Both the position numbers and the translations under genes were made by a program. 5,789 bases of DNA, taken from NCBI GenBank assembly GCA_949499045.1, contig CATEEE010000043.1, positions 1-5,789 of the forward strand, in the 5' to 3' direction. The notes below the pieces were generated by a model, which was not told where the DNA came from, searched no databases, and saw only the letters and a program-made list of their open reading frames with translations. The DNA is from Marinobacterium sp. xm-d-530. GTDB taxonomy: Bacteria; Pseudomonadota; Gammaproteobacteria; Pseudomonadales; Balneatricaceae. Positions 1 through 5,789 of the stretch are shown piece by piece. Position 1 is the stretch's first letter, and each line of letters begins with the position of its first letter.

Positions 1-1074
1 CCCCCGCCGCCACAACTTGCCGCGACCGCCTATGTTTTAATGGATGCCTCGACCGGTGACATCATTGCTGAGTCAGGGGCTGATGGTCAGTTTGCTCCAG
101 CCAGTCTGACCAAAATGATGACCAGCTATATTGTTGAGCACGAAGTTTCTGAAGGTAACATCAGCTTCAATGATCTAGTGCCAATTAGCGTTAAAGCGTG
201 GAAAACCGAAGGGTCACGAATGTTCGTTCGTGAGGGGACTCAAGTTCGCTTAGAAGATCTACTTCGTGGTGTCATTATTCAATCAGGTAATGATGCGTCG
301 GTTGCTCTGGCAGAGTATGTAGCCGGTAGCGAAGAGGCGTTCGCTGATTTAATGAACCAACACGCTGAGCGTTTGGGTCTTAAAAATACCCAGTTTAAAA
401 ATGCGACAGGTTTACCGGCAGATGGACACTACTCTTCACCGCGTGACTTAGCGTTGATTGGTCGAGCGTTAATTCAGGATTTCCCTGAACAGTACGCGAT
501 CTATAAAGAGAAGTACTTTACCTACAACGATATCAAACAACCGAACCGTAACCGTCTATTATGGCGTGATCCAACGGTCGATGGGATCAAGACAGGCCAT
601 ACAGAAGAGGCGGGTTACTGTTTGGTCTCCTCTGCTGTGCGTGATGACATGCGCCTGATCTCTGTTGTATTGGGAACGACATCAGATCAAGCCCGTGCAC
701 AAGAGAGTCAAAAGCTGTTGGCATACGGTTTCCGCTTTTTTAGAAATTACCCTCTTTACAAAGCGGGGCAAGAGCTCAACAAGCCTAAGGTTTGGAAGGG
801 CATGACCGATTCTGTCGCTTTAGGCTTGGGCGCTGATCTGTCGTTAACCATCCCTCGCGGTAGCGAGGACACGTTAGCAGCGACACTGGACCTTCCGGAA
901 GTCATCGAGGCACCATTGGCTGCAGGTGAGGTGGTTGGTCATCTTTTAGTGACCCTAGAGGGTGAAGAGGTCGCTCGTGAGCCGCTGCTTGCCCTTCAAG
1001 CGGTTGAAGAGGCGGGGTTCGTGAAAGCGATCTGGCACAGTATCGTTCTGTTTTTCCAAGGTCTTTTCAGTTAG
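1..1074 (+). CDS. dacA: D-alanyl-D-alanine carboxypeptidase (PBP5 family), 5' end missing
   Basis: Low-molecular-weight penicillin-binding protein that removes the terminal D-Ala from peptidoglycan pentapeptides in the periplasm, limiting cross-linking and helping cell shape. The reading frame is open from base 1, so the true start with its signal peptide lies upstream; 357 residues are visible. The internal ATG at 40 is not the start, because family sequence (PQLAATAYVLMDASTG) runs through it. All three active-site motifs of the serine D,D-peptidase (S11) fold are seen: SLTK at 103-114 with the nucleophilic Ser and Lys, SGN at 283-291, and KTG at 589-597. The C-terminal third fits the beta-rich PBP5 C-terminal domain. 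The end (GFVKAIWHSIVLFFQGLFS) looks like the amphipathic helix that anchors these proteins to the inner membrane. The choice of dacA over paralogs dacC/dacD rests on the following ybeD-lipB-lipA genes. Family assignment is very sure. Confidence 0.95.
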   Translation, partial: PPPPQLAATAYVLMDASTGDIIAESGADGQFAPASLTKMMTSYIVEHEVSEGNISFNDLVPISVKAWKTEGSRMFVREGTQVRLEDLLRGVIIQSGNDASVALAEYVAGSEEAFADLMNQHAERLGLKNTQFKNATGLPADGHYSSPRDLALIGRALIQDFPEQYAIYKEKYFTYNDIKQPNRNRLLWRDPTVDGIKTGHTEEAGYCLVSSAVRDDMRLISVVLGTTSDQARAQESQKLLAYGFRFFRNYPLYKAGQELNKPKVWKGMTDSVALGLGADLSLTIPRGSEDTLAATLDLPEVIEAPLAAGEVVGHLLVTLEGEEVAREPLLALQAVEEAGFVKAIWHSIVLFFQGLFS

Positions 1075-1114
1075 TCACTGATGGGCCTCATTTTCGTTCA
1101 CTTTAGAGGTACCT

Positions 1115-1387
1115 ATGAGCGAACCTACACCACCAAAAATTGAGTTTCCTTGTCCTAACTACAAAATCATGGTGGTTGGTGACAGTGCGCCGGACTATAA
1201 AGAGTTTGTCGTTAATACAATGAAGCTTTATGACCCCGACTTGGATGAGTCAAAAGTCGAGATCAACGCCAGCAGTAAAGGACGATTCACCTCAGTTCGT
1301 GTCTTTATTACAGCAACCAGCGAAGAACAGTTGGCGCAGATTCACACTGATTTGAAGGCATCTGGCCGCGTTAAAATGGTGCTTTAG
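1115..1387 (+). CDS. ybeD: YbeD family protein (DUF493)
   Basis: Small 90-residue cytoplasmic protein of the DUF493/YbeD family, whose biochemical role is not established; members have an ACT-like alpha/beta fold suggestive of a regulatory or binding role. Seen here: the N-terminal EFPCPNYKIMVVG segment, the central SSKGRFTSVRV stretch and the VKMVL C-terminus, all closely matching the E. coli YbeD pattern as I remember it, and the usual family length. The ATG is preceded by AGAGGT at 1105-1110 with four bases between, a good ribosome binding site. It lies 40 bases after dacA, with no terminator visible between, and its TAG stop shares its final G with the GTG start of lipB. The conserved position between dacA and lipB suggests a link to lipoylation or the envelope, but that is inference only. 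Confidence 0.93.
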   Translation: MSEPTPPKIEFPCPNYKIMVVGDSAPDYKEFVVNTMKLYDPDLDESKVEINASSKGRFTSVRVFITATSEEQLAQIHTDLKASGRVKMVL

Positions 1388-2046
1388 TGGCCTCTGACTT
1401 CCCCTTAAAGGTTCGTTATTTAGGTACTCAGCCTTACCTCGAAGCTTTTGATAGGATGCAGTCCTTCACCAATGAGCGTACTCCGGATACCCCAGATGAG
1501 CTCTGGGTGTTAGAGCATGAGCCTGTCTTTACACAGGGGCAGGCAGGTAAAGCGGAGCACTTGCTCGGCACCGGTGATATTCCTGTTGTCCAGGTCGATC
1601 GAGGCGGTCAGGTAACTTACCACGGTCCTGGGCAACTCGTGATCTACCTACTGCTTGATTTAAAGCGAAACAAGCTTGGTGTTAGAGATCTGGTGACGCT
1701 GATGGAAGATTCGGTTGTCTCTCTGTTAGCTGACTATAGAGTCACAGCTGCTGCAAAACCAGATGCACCGGGTGTCTATGTCGATGGAGACAAGATCTGT
1801 TCACTGGGGCTACGCGTACGCAAGAGTCGTAGCTTTCATGGTTTGGCGCTCAATGTCGATATGGATCTTGAGCCCTTCTTACGAATTAACCCCTGTGGAT
1901 ATGCAGGGCTACAGATGACACAGCTCTCAATGTTTGATTCTTCTGCGACTAAAGTAGAAAAGATCGGGGCTGAACTAGTACAATATCTTGCAAACGCAAC
2001 TGGCTACACAGAGTGGCACACTATTCATGGATGGGATAGCGAATGA
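1387..2046 (+). CDS. lipB: octanoyl-[ACP]:protein N-octanoyltransferase LipB
   Basis: Transfers the octanoyl group from octanoyl-ACP to the lysine of lipoyl domains (pyruvate and 2-oxoglutarate dehydrogenases, glycine cleavage H protein), the first step of endogenous lipoate synthesis in the cytoplasm. The 219 residues match the usual length. Visible signatures: FTQGQAGKAEH near residues 48-58, RGGQVTYHGPGQ at 72-83, the catalytic Lys136 in DKICSLGLR, and the acyl-accepting Cys170 in INPCGYAG. The start is GTG; its G is the last base of the ybeD stop (TAGTG). There is no clear Shine-Dalgarno sequence, so translation probably depends on coupling to ybeD. The next in-frame ATG, at 1456, would delete the conserved RYLGTQPY segment, so GTG is preferred. 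The 3' end overlaps lipA by four bases (ATGA). Confidence 0.97.
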   Translation: MASDFPLKVRYLGTQPYLEAFDRMQSFTNERTPDTPDELWVLEHEPVFTQGQAGKAEHLLGTGDIPVVQVDRGGQVTYHGPGQLVIYLLLDLKRNKLGVRDLVTLMEDSVVSLLADYRVTAAAKPDAPGVYVDGDKICSLGLRVRKSRSFHGLALNVDMDLEPFLRINPCGYAGLQMTQLSMFDSSATKVEKIGAELVQYLANATGYTEWHTIHGWDSE

Positions 2047-3020
2047 GTGAAGAGACAATCAAACCTAAAGGTGTCGCGGAGCAGGGAGTTAAGCTACGTG
2101 GAGCCGAAAAGCTGGCGCGTATACCCGTTAAGGTAATACCCACTGAAAAAGAGGATATGCCGCGTAAGCCTGATTGGTTACGTGTCCGCATGGGATCCAA
2201 TGCCGAAGTAAAGCGCATTAAAGATACTTTGCGTAAGCATAAACTCGCATCGGTTTGTGAAGAGGCGAGCTGTCCTAATTTGGGTGAGTGTTTTACCCAC
2301 GGTACAGCGACTTTCATGATCATGGGTGATATTTGTACACGCCGTTGTCCGTTCTGTGACGTTGCGCACGGCCGCCCTAATGCGCTGTCTCCAGAAGAGC
2401 CTGTCGAGTTAGCGACAGCGATCGCGGACATGCGCCTTCGTTACGTTGTCATTACCTCTGTAGACCGCGACGACTTGCGTGATGGCGGGGCACAGCATTT
2501 TGCTGACTGTATTCGTGAAACACGTGAACGACTCCCCTCTATTCAAATAGAGACACTGGTGCCTGACTTCCGTGGCCGTATGGATATCGCATTAGAGATT
2601 CTCAAAGATACCCCTCCAGATGTTTTTAACCACAACCTAGAGACAGTGCCCCGTCTCTATAAGCAGGTTCGTCCTGGTGCAGATTACGCCTGGTCATTAG
2701 AACTGTTAAAACGCTACAAGGCTTTGCGTCCTGAAGTCCGGACTAAATCAGGCCTGATGGTCGGTGTCGGTGAGACAAACGAAGAGATCATTGAAGTGAT
2801 GAAGGATCTTCGCGCGCATGACGTCAACATGATTACGATAGGACAATATTTACAGCCAAGTCGTGATCACCTTCCGGTTGATCGATTTGTGACTCCGGAC
2901 GAGTTTGCGGAGTTCGAGACGTTGGCAAAAGAGATGGGCTTTAGCCATGTTGCCAGCGGGCCTCTGGTACGATCATCTTACCATGCGGATCTGCAAGCCA
3001 AAGGTGAAAAGGTCGGATAA
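2043..3020 (+). CDS. lipA: lipoyl synthase LipA (radical SAM)
   Basis: Radical S-adenosylmethionine enzyme that inserts sulfur at C6 and C8 of the protein-bound octanoyl group to make lipoyl cofactor, acting directly after LipB. The 325-residue protein carries both iron-sulfur sites: the auxiliary cluster motif CX4CX5C (Cys72, Cys77, Cys83), whose cluster is consumed as sulfur donor, and the radical SAM motif CX3CX2C (Cys98, Cys102, Cys105). The C-terminal RSSY at 310-313 holds the conserved serine that ligates the auxiliary cluster. Other family blocks seen are VITSVDRDDLRDGGAQHF, FNHNLETVPRLY and TKSGLMVGVGE. The ATG overlaps the lipB stop (ATGA), indicating translational coupling; only a weak GGAT-like ribosome site precedes it. 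The sequence looks complete and ordinary. Its stop is only six bases from the end of the convergent LysR gene. Confidence 0.98.
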   Translation: MSEETIKPKGVAEQGVKLRGAEKLARIPVKVIPTEKEDMPRKPDWLRVRMGSNAEVKRIKDTLRKHKLASVCEEASCPNLGECFTHGTATFMIMGDICTRRCPFCDVAHGRPNALSPEEPVELATAIADMRLRYVVITSVDRDDLRDGGAQHFADCIRETRERLPSIQIETLVPDFRGRMDIALEILKDTPPDVFNHNLETVPRLYKQVRPGADYAWSLELLKRYKALRPEVRTKSGLMVGVGETNEEIIEVMKDLRAHDVNMITIGQYLQPSRDHLPVDRFVTPDEFAEFETLAKEMGFSHVASGPLVRSSYHADLQAKGEKVG

Positions 3021-3026
3021 CAAACC

Positions 3027-3947
3027 TTATTGTGAGCTGGCTATGAGCGCCTCTGCTTGAGCCAGCATCACCGATTTAATGTCTTTGTAAATCGGTGTCT
3101 CTAGCATCTCGTCACGTGCCCATAGATAGATATTTCTGGGTTGAGATAATTCGCGCTTAAATTCAATCCGCTTAAATACATCCGAACCTTTAAATACTTG
3201 CATGGGTACATTGGGTAAAACGGCTAAGTGCTTCCCTTTACGAAGAGTTTCTAACAGAAGATAACCCTCATTCCGAAAGACAATTTGTGTGCGTATTTTT
3301 GCTAGGCCAGACTCTTTAAGCAGCTCCATTACTTCTCGTTCAAAGGGTGATCCATGGCCAAGACTCAACCAGTTTGCTGCAGCTAAGTCCTCAATAGTGA
3401 GATGTGATTTGTCGGCTAATGGGTGGTTTTTACTACAGTAGATGGCAATCTCATCATTAAAGAGTAGTTGTCGATCACAACCTGGTATTAGTTTATCGGT
3501 TGCTGATGGCGCGATAGCAATATCCAGTTGGTTATCGATTAGGTGGTCAATAACAGCAGTCGGGCGAGAAACTTCTATAGTCAATGACGCTTTTGGATGC
3601 CGCTCTAACAGTAAGTCCATCGCATCAGGCATGATGGTTGCCGACAGCAATGGGCCAATACCAATGCGAATCTCTTTGTCCAAACCAATTCTGTAACGTG
3701 AAGCATGAAAACGTGCTGCCTCCATGCTTCGGTTGATCGTACGACCTTCACGAGCCAAAGCCACTCCGACGGGGGTTCCTTTAACCCCGTAGCGACTTCT
3801 GCTGAATAGCTGTGTTCCAGCCTGCATCTCTAAAGTAGCCATGGTGCGTGTTAGGGTTGGTTGAGTCAGTGCTAGGTGTTTAGCGGCTTCCGTCAAAGAG
3901 CCCTTTTCAAGTACCACTGATAGATAATAGAGGTGTTTAGGATCCAT
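3027..3947 (-). CDS. LysR-type transcriptional regulator, probable regulator of the adjacent TRAP transporter
   Basis: DNA-binding regulator of the LysR family; 306 residues, the usual length. The N-terminal winged helix-turn-helix covers roughly residues 1-60, with the recognition region LTEAAKHLALTQPTLTRTMATLE at about 18-40 and the family's typical LFSRSRYGVKGTPVG wing. Residues from about 90 to 300 form the periplasmic-binding-protein-like effector domain (for example IRIGIGPLLSATIMPDAMDLL, and HLAVLPNVPM near the end). The ATG at 3945-3947 gives the canonical MDPKHLYYLSVV start; upstream there is only an A-rich stretch and no strong Shine-Dalgarno sequence. It is divergent from the TAXI binding-protein gene, the classic layout for a LysR regulator controlling its neighbour and itself. 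The effector is unknown; the transported solute or a breakdown product is a reasonable guess. It converges on lipA but is unlikely to belong functionally to it. Confidence 0.93.
   Translation of the reverse strand: MDPKHLYYLSVVLEKGSLTEAAKHLALTQPTLTRTMATLEMQAGTQLFSRSRYGVKGTPVGVALAREGRTINRSMEAARFHASRYRIGLDKEIRIGIGPLLSATIMPDAMDLLLERHPKASLTIEVSRPTAVIDHLIDNQLDIAIAPSATDKLIPGCDRQLLFNDEIAIYCSKNHPLADKSHLTIEDLAAANWLSLGHGSPFEREVMELLKESGLAKIRTQIVFRNEGYLLLETLRKGKHLAVLPNVPMQVFKGSDVFKRIEFKRELSQPRNIYLWARDEMLETPIYKDIKSVMLAQAEALIASSQ
3036..3066. repeat. inverted repeat (7-bp stem) in lysR 3' end, past lipA
   Basis: GCTGGCT at 3036-3042 pairs exactly with AGCCAGC at 3060-3066. A short inner AGC/GCT pairing (3046-3048 with 3055-3057) could make a longer imperfect hairpin. 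It lies 16 bases after the lipA stop and inside the last codons of the convergent regulator gene. No T-run follows on either strand, so it is not a classical intrinsic terminator. It might protect or end the lipA transcript, or be chance. Confidence 0.35.
3069..3097. repeat. perfect 10-bp inverted repeat, possible lipA 3' hairpin
   Basis: CACCGATTTA at 3069-3078 pairs perfectly with TAAATCGGTG at 3088-3097 around a nine-base loop. It starts 49 bases past the lipA stop and sits in codons of the regulator's C-terminus (around PIYKDIKSV). No T-tract follows, so factor-independent termination is doubtful. A stabilising or Rho-related 3' end for the lipA operon is possible, since only six bases separate the two convergent genes and any end signal must lie inside lysR. 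Confidence 0.4.
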
Positions 3948-3972
3948 ACGTTTTTTTTAATTTAGCTGTTTA

Positions 3973-3984
3973 AAAATGCATTTT
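3973..3984. promoter_or_regulatory. 12-bp palindrome, candidate LysR operator
   Basis: AAAATGCATTTT is a perfect palindrome in the divergent intergenic region. It overlaps the putative -35 of the transporter promoter and lies around the predicted start of the regulator transcript. The flanks TGTTTA and TACACA continue imperfect dyad symmetry with a one-base offset. Position suits a LysR autoregulatory/activation site, although it is not an exact T-N11-A box; AT-rich palindromes also arise by chance. Confidence 0.3.
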
Positions 3985-4011
3985 ACACATTTATAGGCAA
4001 TCTACTAGACT
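3982..4011 (+). promoter_or_regulatory. putative sigma-70 promoter for the TAXI-TRAP genes
   Basis: TTTACA (3982-3987) resembles a -35 box with five of six matches. It is followed after 18 bases by TAGACT (4006-4011), a four-of-six -10. Transcription would begin near 4018, giving a leader of about 33 bases before the ATG. The weak -10 fits a promoter needing an activator such as the divergent LysR protein. This is inferred by eye. Confidence 0.4.
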
Positions 4012-4017
4012 GGTTAA
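3990..4017 (-). promoter_or_regulatory. putative promoter of the LysR-type gene
   Basis: Read on the - strand, TTAACC (4012-4017) and TATAAA (3990-3995) form a -35/-10 pair with a 16-base spacer. The start would be near 3983, about 36 bases before the regulator's ATG. It overlaps the opposing transporter promoter, so binding at one would affect the other. By-eye prediction. Confidence 0.4.
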
Positions 4018-4039
4018 GTTCTAAAAATAATAACCCCTT

Positions 4040-4043
4040 GGAG
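4040..4043 (+). promoter_or_regulatory. ribosome binding site of the TAXI gene
   Basis: GGAG lies seven bases before the ATG at 4051. It is a good Shine-Dalgarno sequence and supports this start, which is also confirmed by the complete signal peptide that follows. Confidence 0.75.
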
Positions 4044-4050
4044 TTTAAAG

Positions 4051-5028
4051 ATGTTCAAGAACGCACTTCGTAAAACCGTCCTAGCGACTACACTAGGTCT
4101 AGCGTCAGTTACTGCACAAGCAGCTGATATCAGTATGGAAGCCGCTACAGCACAGTCTGTCGTAGGTCTTATGCCTCAGACAATGGCTTCTTACCTAGCC
4201 GATAAAGATGTCAACGTTCAGCTAGCGATGGGTCAGACATTGACTAAGTCACTACTTAAAGTTGCTACTGGAAAGCTAGATTCAGCCGTTATTCCACCAG
4301 GCGCTTTTAAAGCTCTGACGGTAGGTAAAGGTCCTTACAAGAAGATGGGTGCCGAAAAAGGCGCTGAAATGGCTAAAAGTGTGCGCGCACTGTACGGTTT
4401 CCCGGGCAGTACTTACCATGCAATCACTTGGGCTGATAATGGCATCAACGAGTGGAAGGATGCGGCAGGTAAGCGCGTATACATCGGTCCACCAGCCGGT
4501 GCAGCTAACGCTCAGATCACCTCTCTAGCAGCAGCTGGTGGCCTAGCTAAAGATACCTACGAAGGTATCAAGGCTCCTTGGGGTGCGGCAGCTCAGGCTT
4601 TTCAAGATGGTCAGTTTGACGTTTACGTGGGTTCATTCCCAGTCGGTTCTCAGGTTGTTGCTGAGATGAGTCTTAAGCGTCCAATTCGCATTCTAGGTAT
4701 TCCTGAAGGGACACAGCCAAAAGCTGGATTGGGTATGGAAGCTTCTGTCGTTCCTGCTGGTACCTACCCAGATCAAGCTAATGAAACTGATTCAGGTGCA
4801 TTCCTAACACTGATGTTTATTGGTGTGAACGAGAAGATGTCTGATGATCTTGCTTACACTATGACTAAGGTTTACATGGAGTCTCGTGAGCAGATGGGTA
4901 AAGACAACCGTCTACTTGACCATCTATCAAAGTACAGCCCATTCACAGGTGTCACCGCGCCACTTCATCCAGGTGCTGTCAAGTACTACGAAGAGCAGGG
5001 TATCGAAGTTCCTGCAAATCTTAAGTAA
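4051..5028 (+). CDS. TAXI-family TRAP transporter solute-binding protein
   Basis: Periplasmic substrate-binding protein that would deliver a small, probably anionic, solute to the TRAP permease encoded next; 325 residues, the normal family length. It begins with a clear Sec signal peptide: basic MFKNALRK, a hydrophobic core, and a likely AQA cleavage site after residue 24. Family features seen: an early segment followed by LLKVATGKLDSAVIPP (about 68-83), the GKRVYIGPPAGAANA block (140-154) corresponding to the usual GKRVSVGPPGSGT-like motif, then AAAGGL and an AFQDGQFDVYVGSFPVGS segment. The glycine-rich GTG..YYP-like motif common at the mature N-terminus of TAXI proteins is not present; TAQSVVGLMPQ stands there. 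The substrate cannot be assigned; glutamate or 2-oxoacids are known for some relatives. Leucine codons are strongly biased to CTA/CTT (21 of 26, no TTA), unlike dacA, suggesting high expression or separate origin. Family is inferred from pattern and from the permease behind it. Confidence 0.85.
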   Translation: MFKNALRKTVLATTLGLASVTAQAADISMEAATAQSVVGLMPQTMASYLADKDVNVQLAMGQTLTKSLLKVATGKLDSAVIPPGAFKALTVGKGPYKKMGAEKGAEMAKSVRALYGFPGSTYHAITWADNGINEWKDAAGKRVYIGPPAGAANAQITSLAAAGGLAKDTYEGIKAPWGAAAQAFQDGQFDVYVGSFPVGSQVVAEMSLKRPIRILGIPEGTQPKAGLGMEASVVPAGTYPDQANETDSGAFLTLMFIGVNEKMSDDLAYTMTKVYMESREQMGKDNRLLDHLSKYSPFTGVTAPLHPGAVKYYEEQGIEVPANLK

Positions 5029-5045
5029 CTATCCTGTTACCTTTA

Positions 5046-5069
5046 TAGCGGGGCACCTCAGCCCCGCTA
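5046..5069 (+). terminator. intercistronic GC-rich hairpin between TAXI and permease genes
   Basis: TAGCGGGGC (5046-5054) pairs perfectly with GCCCCGCTA (5061-5069) around a six-base loop, 17 bases after the TAXI stop and 16 bases before the permease ATG. The following AATTTAGAG is only a weak T-tract, so full termination is unlikely. Partial termination or protection of the upstream mRNA 3' end, giving more binding protein than permease, is the usual role of such hairpins in binding-protein operons. The stem is certain; the role is inferred. Confidence 0.65.
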
Positions 5070-5085
5070 ATTTAGAGTCATTATT

Positions 5086-5789
5086 ATGAATACTTCTCTC
5101 GCAGCTACCGTGCAAAAGTCGATCGCTTTTGTTTTGGGTATTGTGGTGGCCGTTTATGGCCTTGCTAATATCCTTCCAGCGATTGGTGATTTCCGTCTAG
5201 GACCTTTTCCCATGCATTGGTTCCGGCCCACCTTTTTTGCCCTCTGTGTGGCAATGGTGTTGGTTGATCTAGCTGATTCCAGTAAGAAAACTCCGTGGTG
5301 GGTGCTTCTTATAGGGTTGGCAGCGACTGCTGGTCTCTTCTGGGGTAGCTTCGAGTTCTATTTTGTCGCGCGTGACATTGATGACGCGATGTTCCTATTT
5401 GGCTCATATGAGATGTGGGTCGCAGTTTGCTCGGCTGCAGGTGCTCTATTTTTCTGTTGGCGTATTTGGGGCATACCGGTTGCAATCCTTGGGGTGATCG
5501 GAATTGCGTATATGTGGACAGGGCATCTTTGGCCGGGACCTTTACGTACCGTTAATAGCGGTATCGAAGAGATGTTGGCGCAGAACCTACTCTTTTCGCT
5601 TGATACAGGCATTATGGGGAGTACCTTCTCTATCGTTATTACGACGGTATTCCCGTTTATTATTTTAGGGGCAGTACTAGAAGGTGTTGGTGCGGGTGAG
5701 TCGATGATTCGTATCGCCTTCTACTGGATGCGCCGCACGGCAGGTGGCCCCGCGTACGCAGCGGTCATGTCATCAGGTCTGTTTGGTAC
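5086..5789 (+). CDS. TRAP transporter fused permease (4TM/12TM type), 3' end missing
   Basis: Inner-membrane permease of a TAXI-type TRAP system, in which the small (DctQ-like) and large (DctM-like) subunits are one chain; it imports solute with an ion gradient using the preceding binding protein. The frame runs from ATG 5086 off the window end; 234 residues are visible of what is normally more than 600. Hydrophobic segments lie at about residues 12-30, 48-62, 71-87, 108-126, 128-146 and 180-200. The first four or five form the small-subunit part. From about 172 the large-subunit domain begins, with TGIMGSTFSIVITTVFPFII, LGAVLEGVGAGESMIRIAF and MRRTAGGPAYAAVMSSGLFG, typical DctM/TRAP-fusion motifs. 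AGAG at 5074-5077, eight bases before the ATG, is a modest ribosome binding site. The gene follows the TAXI gene by 57 bases containing a strong hairpin. Confidence 0.92.
   Translation, partial: MNTSLAATVQKSIAFVLGIVVAVYGLANILPAIGDFRLGPFPMHWFRPTFFALCVAMVLVDLADSSKKTPWWVLLIGLAATAGLFWGSFEFYFVARDIDDAMFLFGSYEMWVAVCSAAGALFFCWRIWGIPVAILGVIGIAYMWTGHLWPGPLRTVNSGIEEMLAQNLLFSLDTGIMGSTFSIVITTVFPFIILGAVLEGVGAGESMIRIAFYWMRRTAGGPAYAAVMSSGLFG

Noticed and set aside
853..868. CCTCGC-GGTA-GCGAGG hairpin inside dacA
   Set aside because: Only a 6-bp stem in the middle of the C-terminal domain coding region, with no T-run and no nearby start or stop; probably chance.
1456..1458. Internal ATG as an alternative lipB start
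   Set aside because: It would remove the conserved RYLGTQPY segment, and the TAGGA-like bases before it are too close to serve as a ribosome site.
2021..2431. 136-residue - strand open frame (and a 63-residue one at 2178-2369)
   Set aside because: Both lie opposite lipA codons for its N-terminal region and iron-sulfur motifs; the translations show no recognisable domain, so they are shadows.
3442..3696. 84-residue + strand open frame
   Set aside because: Antisense shadow of the LysR effector domain; no ribosome site or family pattern.
3027..3947. Regulator as the counterpart of E. coli ybeF, the LysR gene near lipA
   Set aside because: Orientation and position differ (convergent and beyond lipA), and its divergent partner is the transporter; proximity to lipA alone does not support orthology.
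4886..5089. 67-residue + strand open frame across the TAXI 3' end and hairpin
   Set aside because: Out-of-frame overlap with the TAXI gene, low-complexity translation, and it would run through the intercistronic hairpin and into the permease start.
5358..5612. 84-residue - strand open frame
   Set aside because: Opposite the TRAP permease membrane segments; a shadow of that gene.

Overview
The window comes from a Gram-negative gammaproteobacterium, most likely a marine Oceanospirillales-type organism. This is inferred from the dacA-ybeD-lipB-lipA gene order, which resembles the Enterobacteria dac/lip locus without the inserted genes, from the moderate GC content, and from the TRAP-TAXI transporter. 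No genus can be fixed from the sequence alone. There are seven protein genes, and the first and last are cut by the window edges. I see no tRNA, rRNA, CRISPR array, insertion sequence or prophage, and no gene-free stretch longer than 103 bases.

Left part (1-3020, all + strand) is a housekeeping cluster. It holds the 3' part of dacA (penicillin-binding protein 5, a D,D-carboxypeptidase), ybeD (small DUF493 protein), lipB (octanoyl transferase) and lipA (lipoyl synthase). ybeD, lipB and lipA are packed tightly: the ybeD stop and lipB start share one base, and lipB and lipA overlap by four. LipB moves the octanoyl group from acyl carrier protein onto lipoyl domains, and LipA inserts the two sulfurs, so the two genes form the complete endogenous lipoylation pathway.

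Right part (3027-5789) is a transport module. A LysR-type regulator on the - strand converges on lipA with only a 6-base gap and is divergent from a periplasmic TAXI-family TRAP solute-binding protein. That gene is followed by the start of a fused TRAP permease. A 103-base AT-rich divergent promoter region separates regulator and transporter. It carries overlapping promoter-like elements and a 12-bp palindrome that could be the regulator's operator. A strong 9-bp hairpin lies between the binding-protein and permease genes, a common arrangement for producing more binding protein than permease.

Most of the window is ordinary. The points worth a second look are the atypical TAXI protein (missing the usual glycine-rich GTG..YYP-like N-terminal signature, with leucine codon use unlike its neighbours), its likely LysR control, the intercistronic hairpin, and two inverted repeats at the end of the LysR gene just past the lipA stop. 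I found no clear evidence for an entirely new system.
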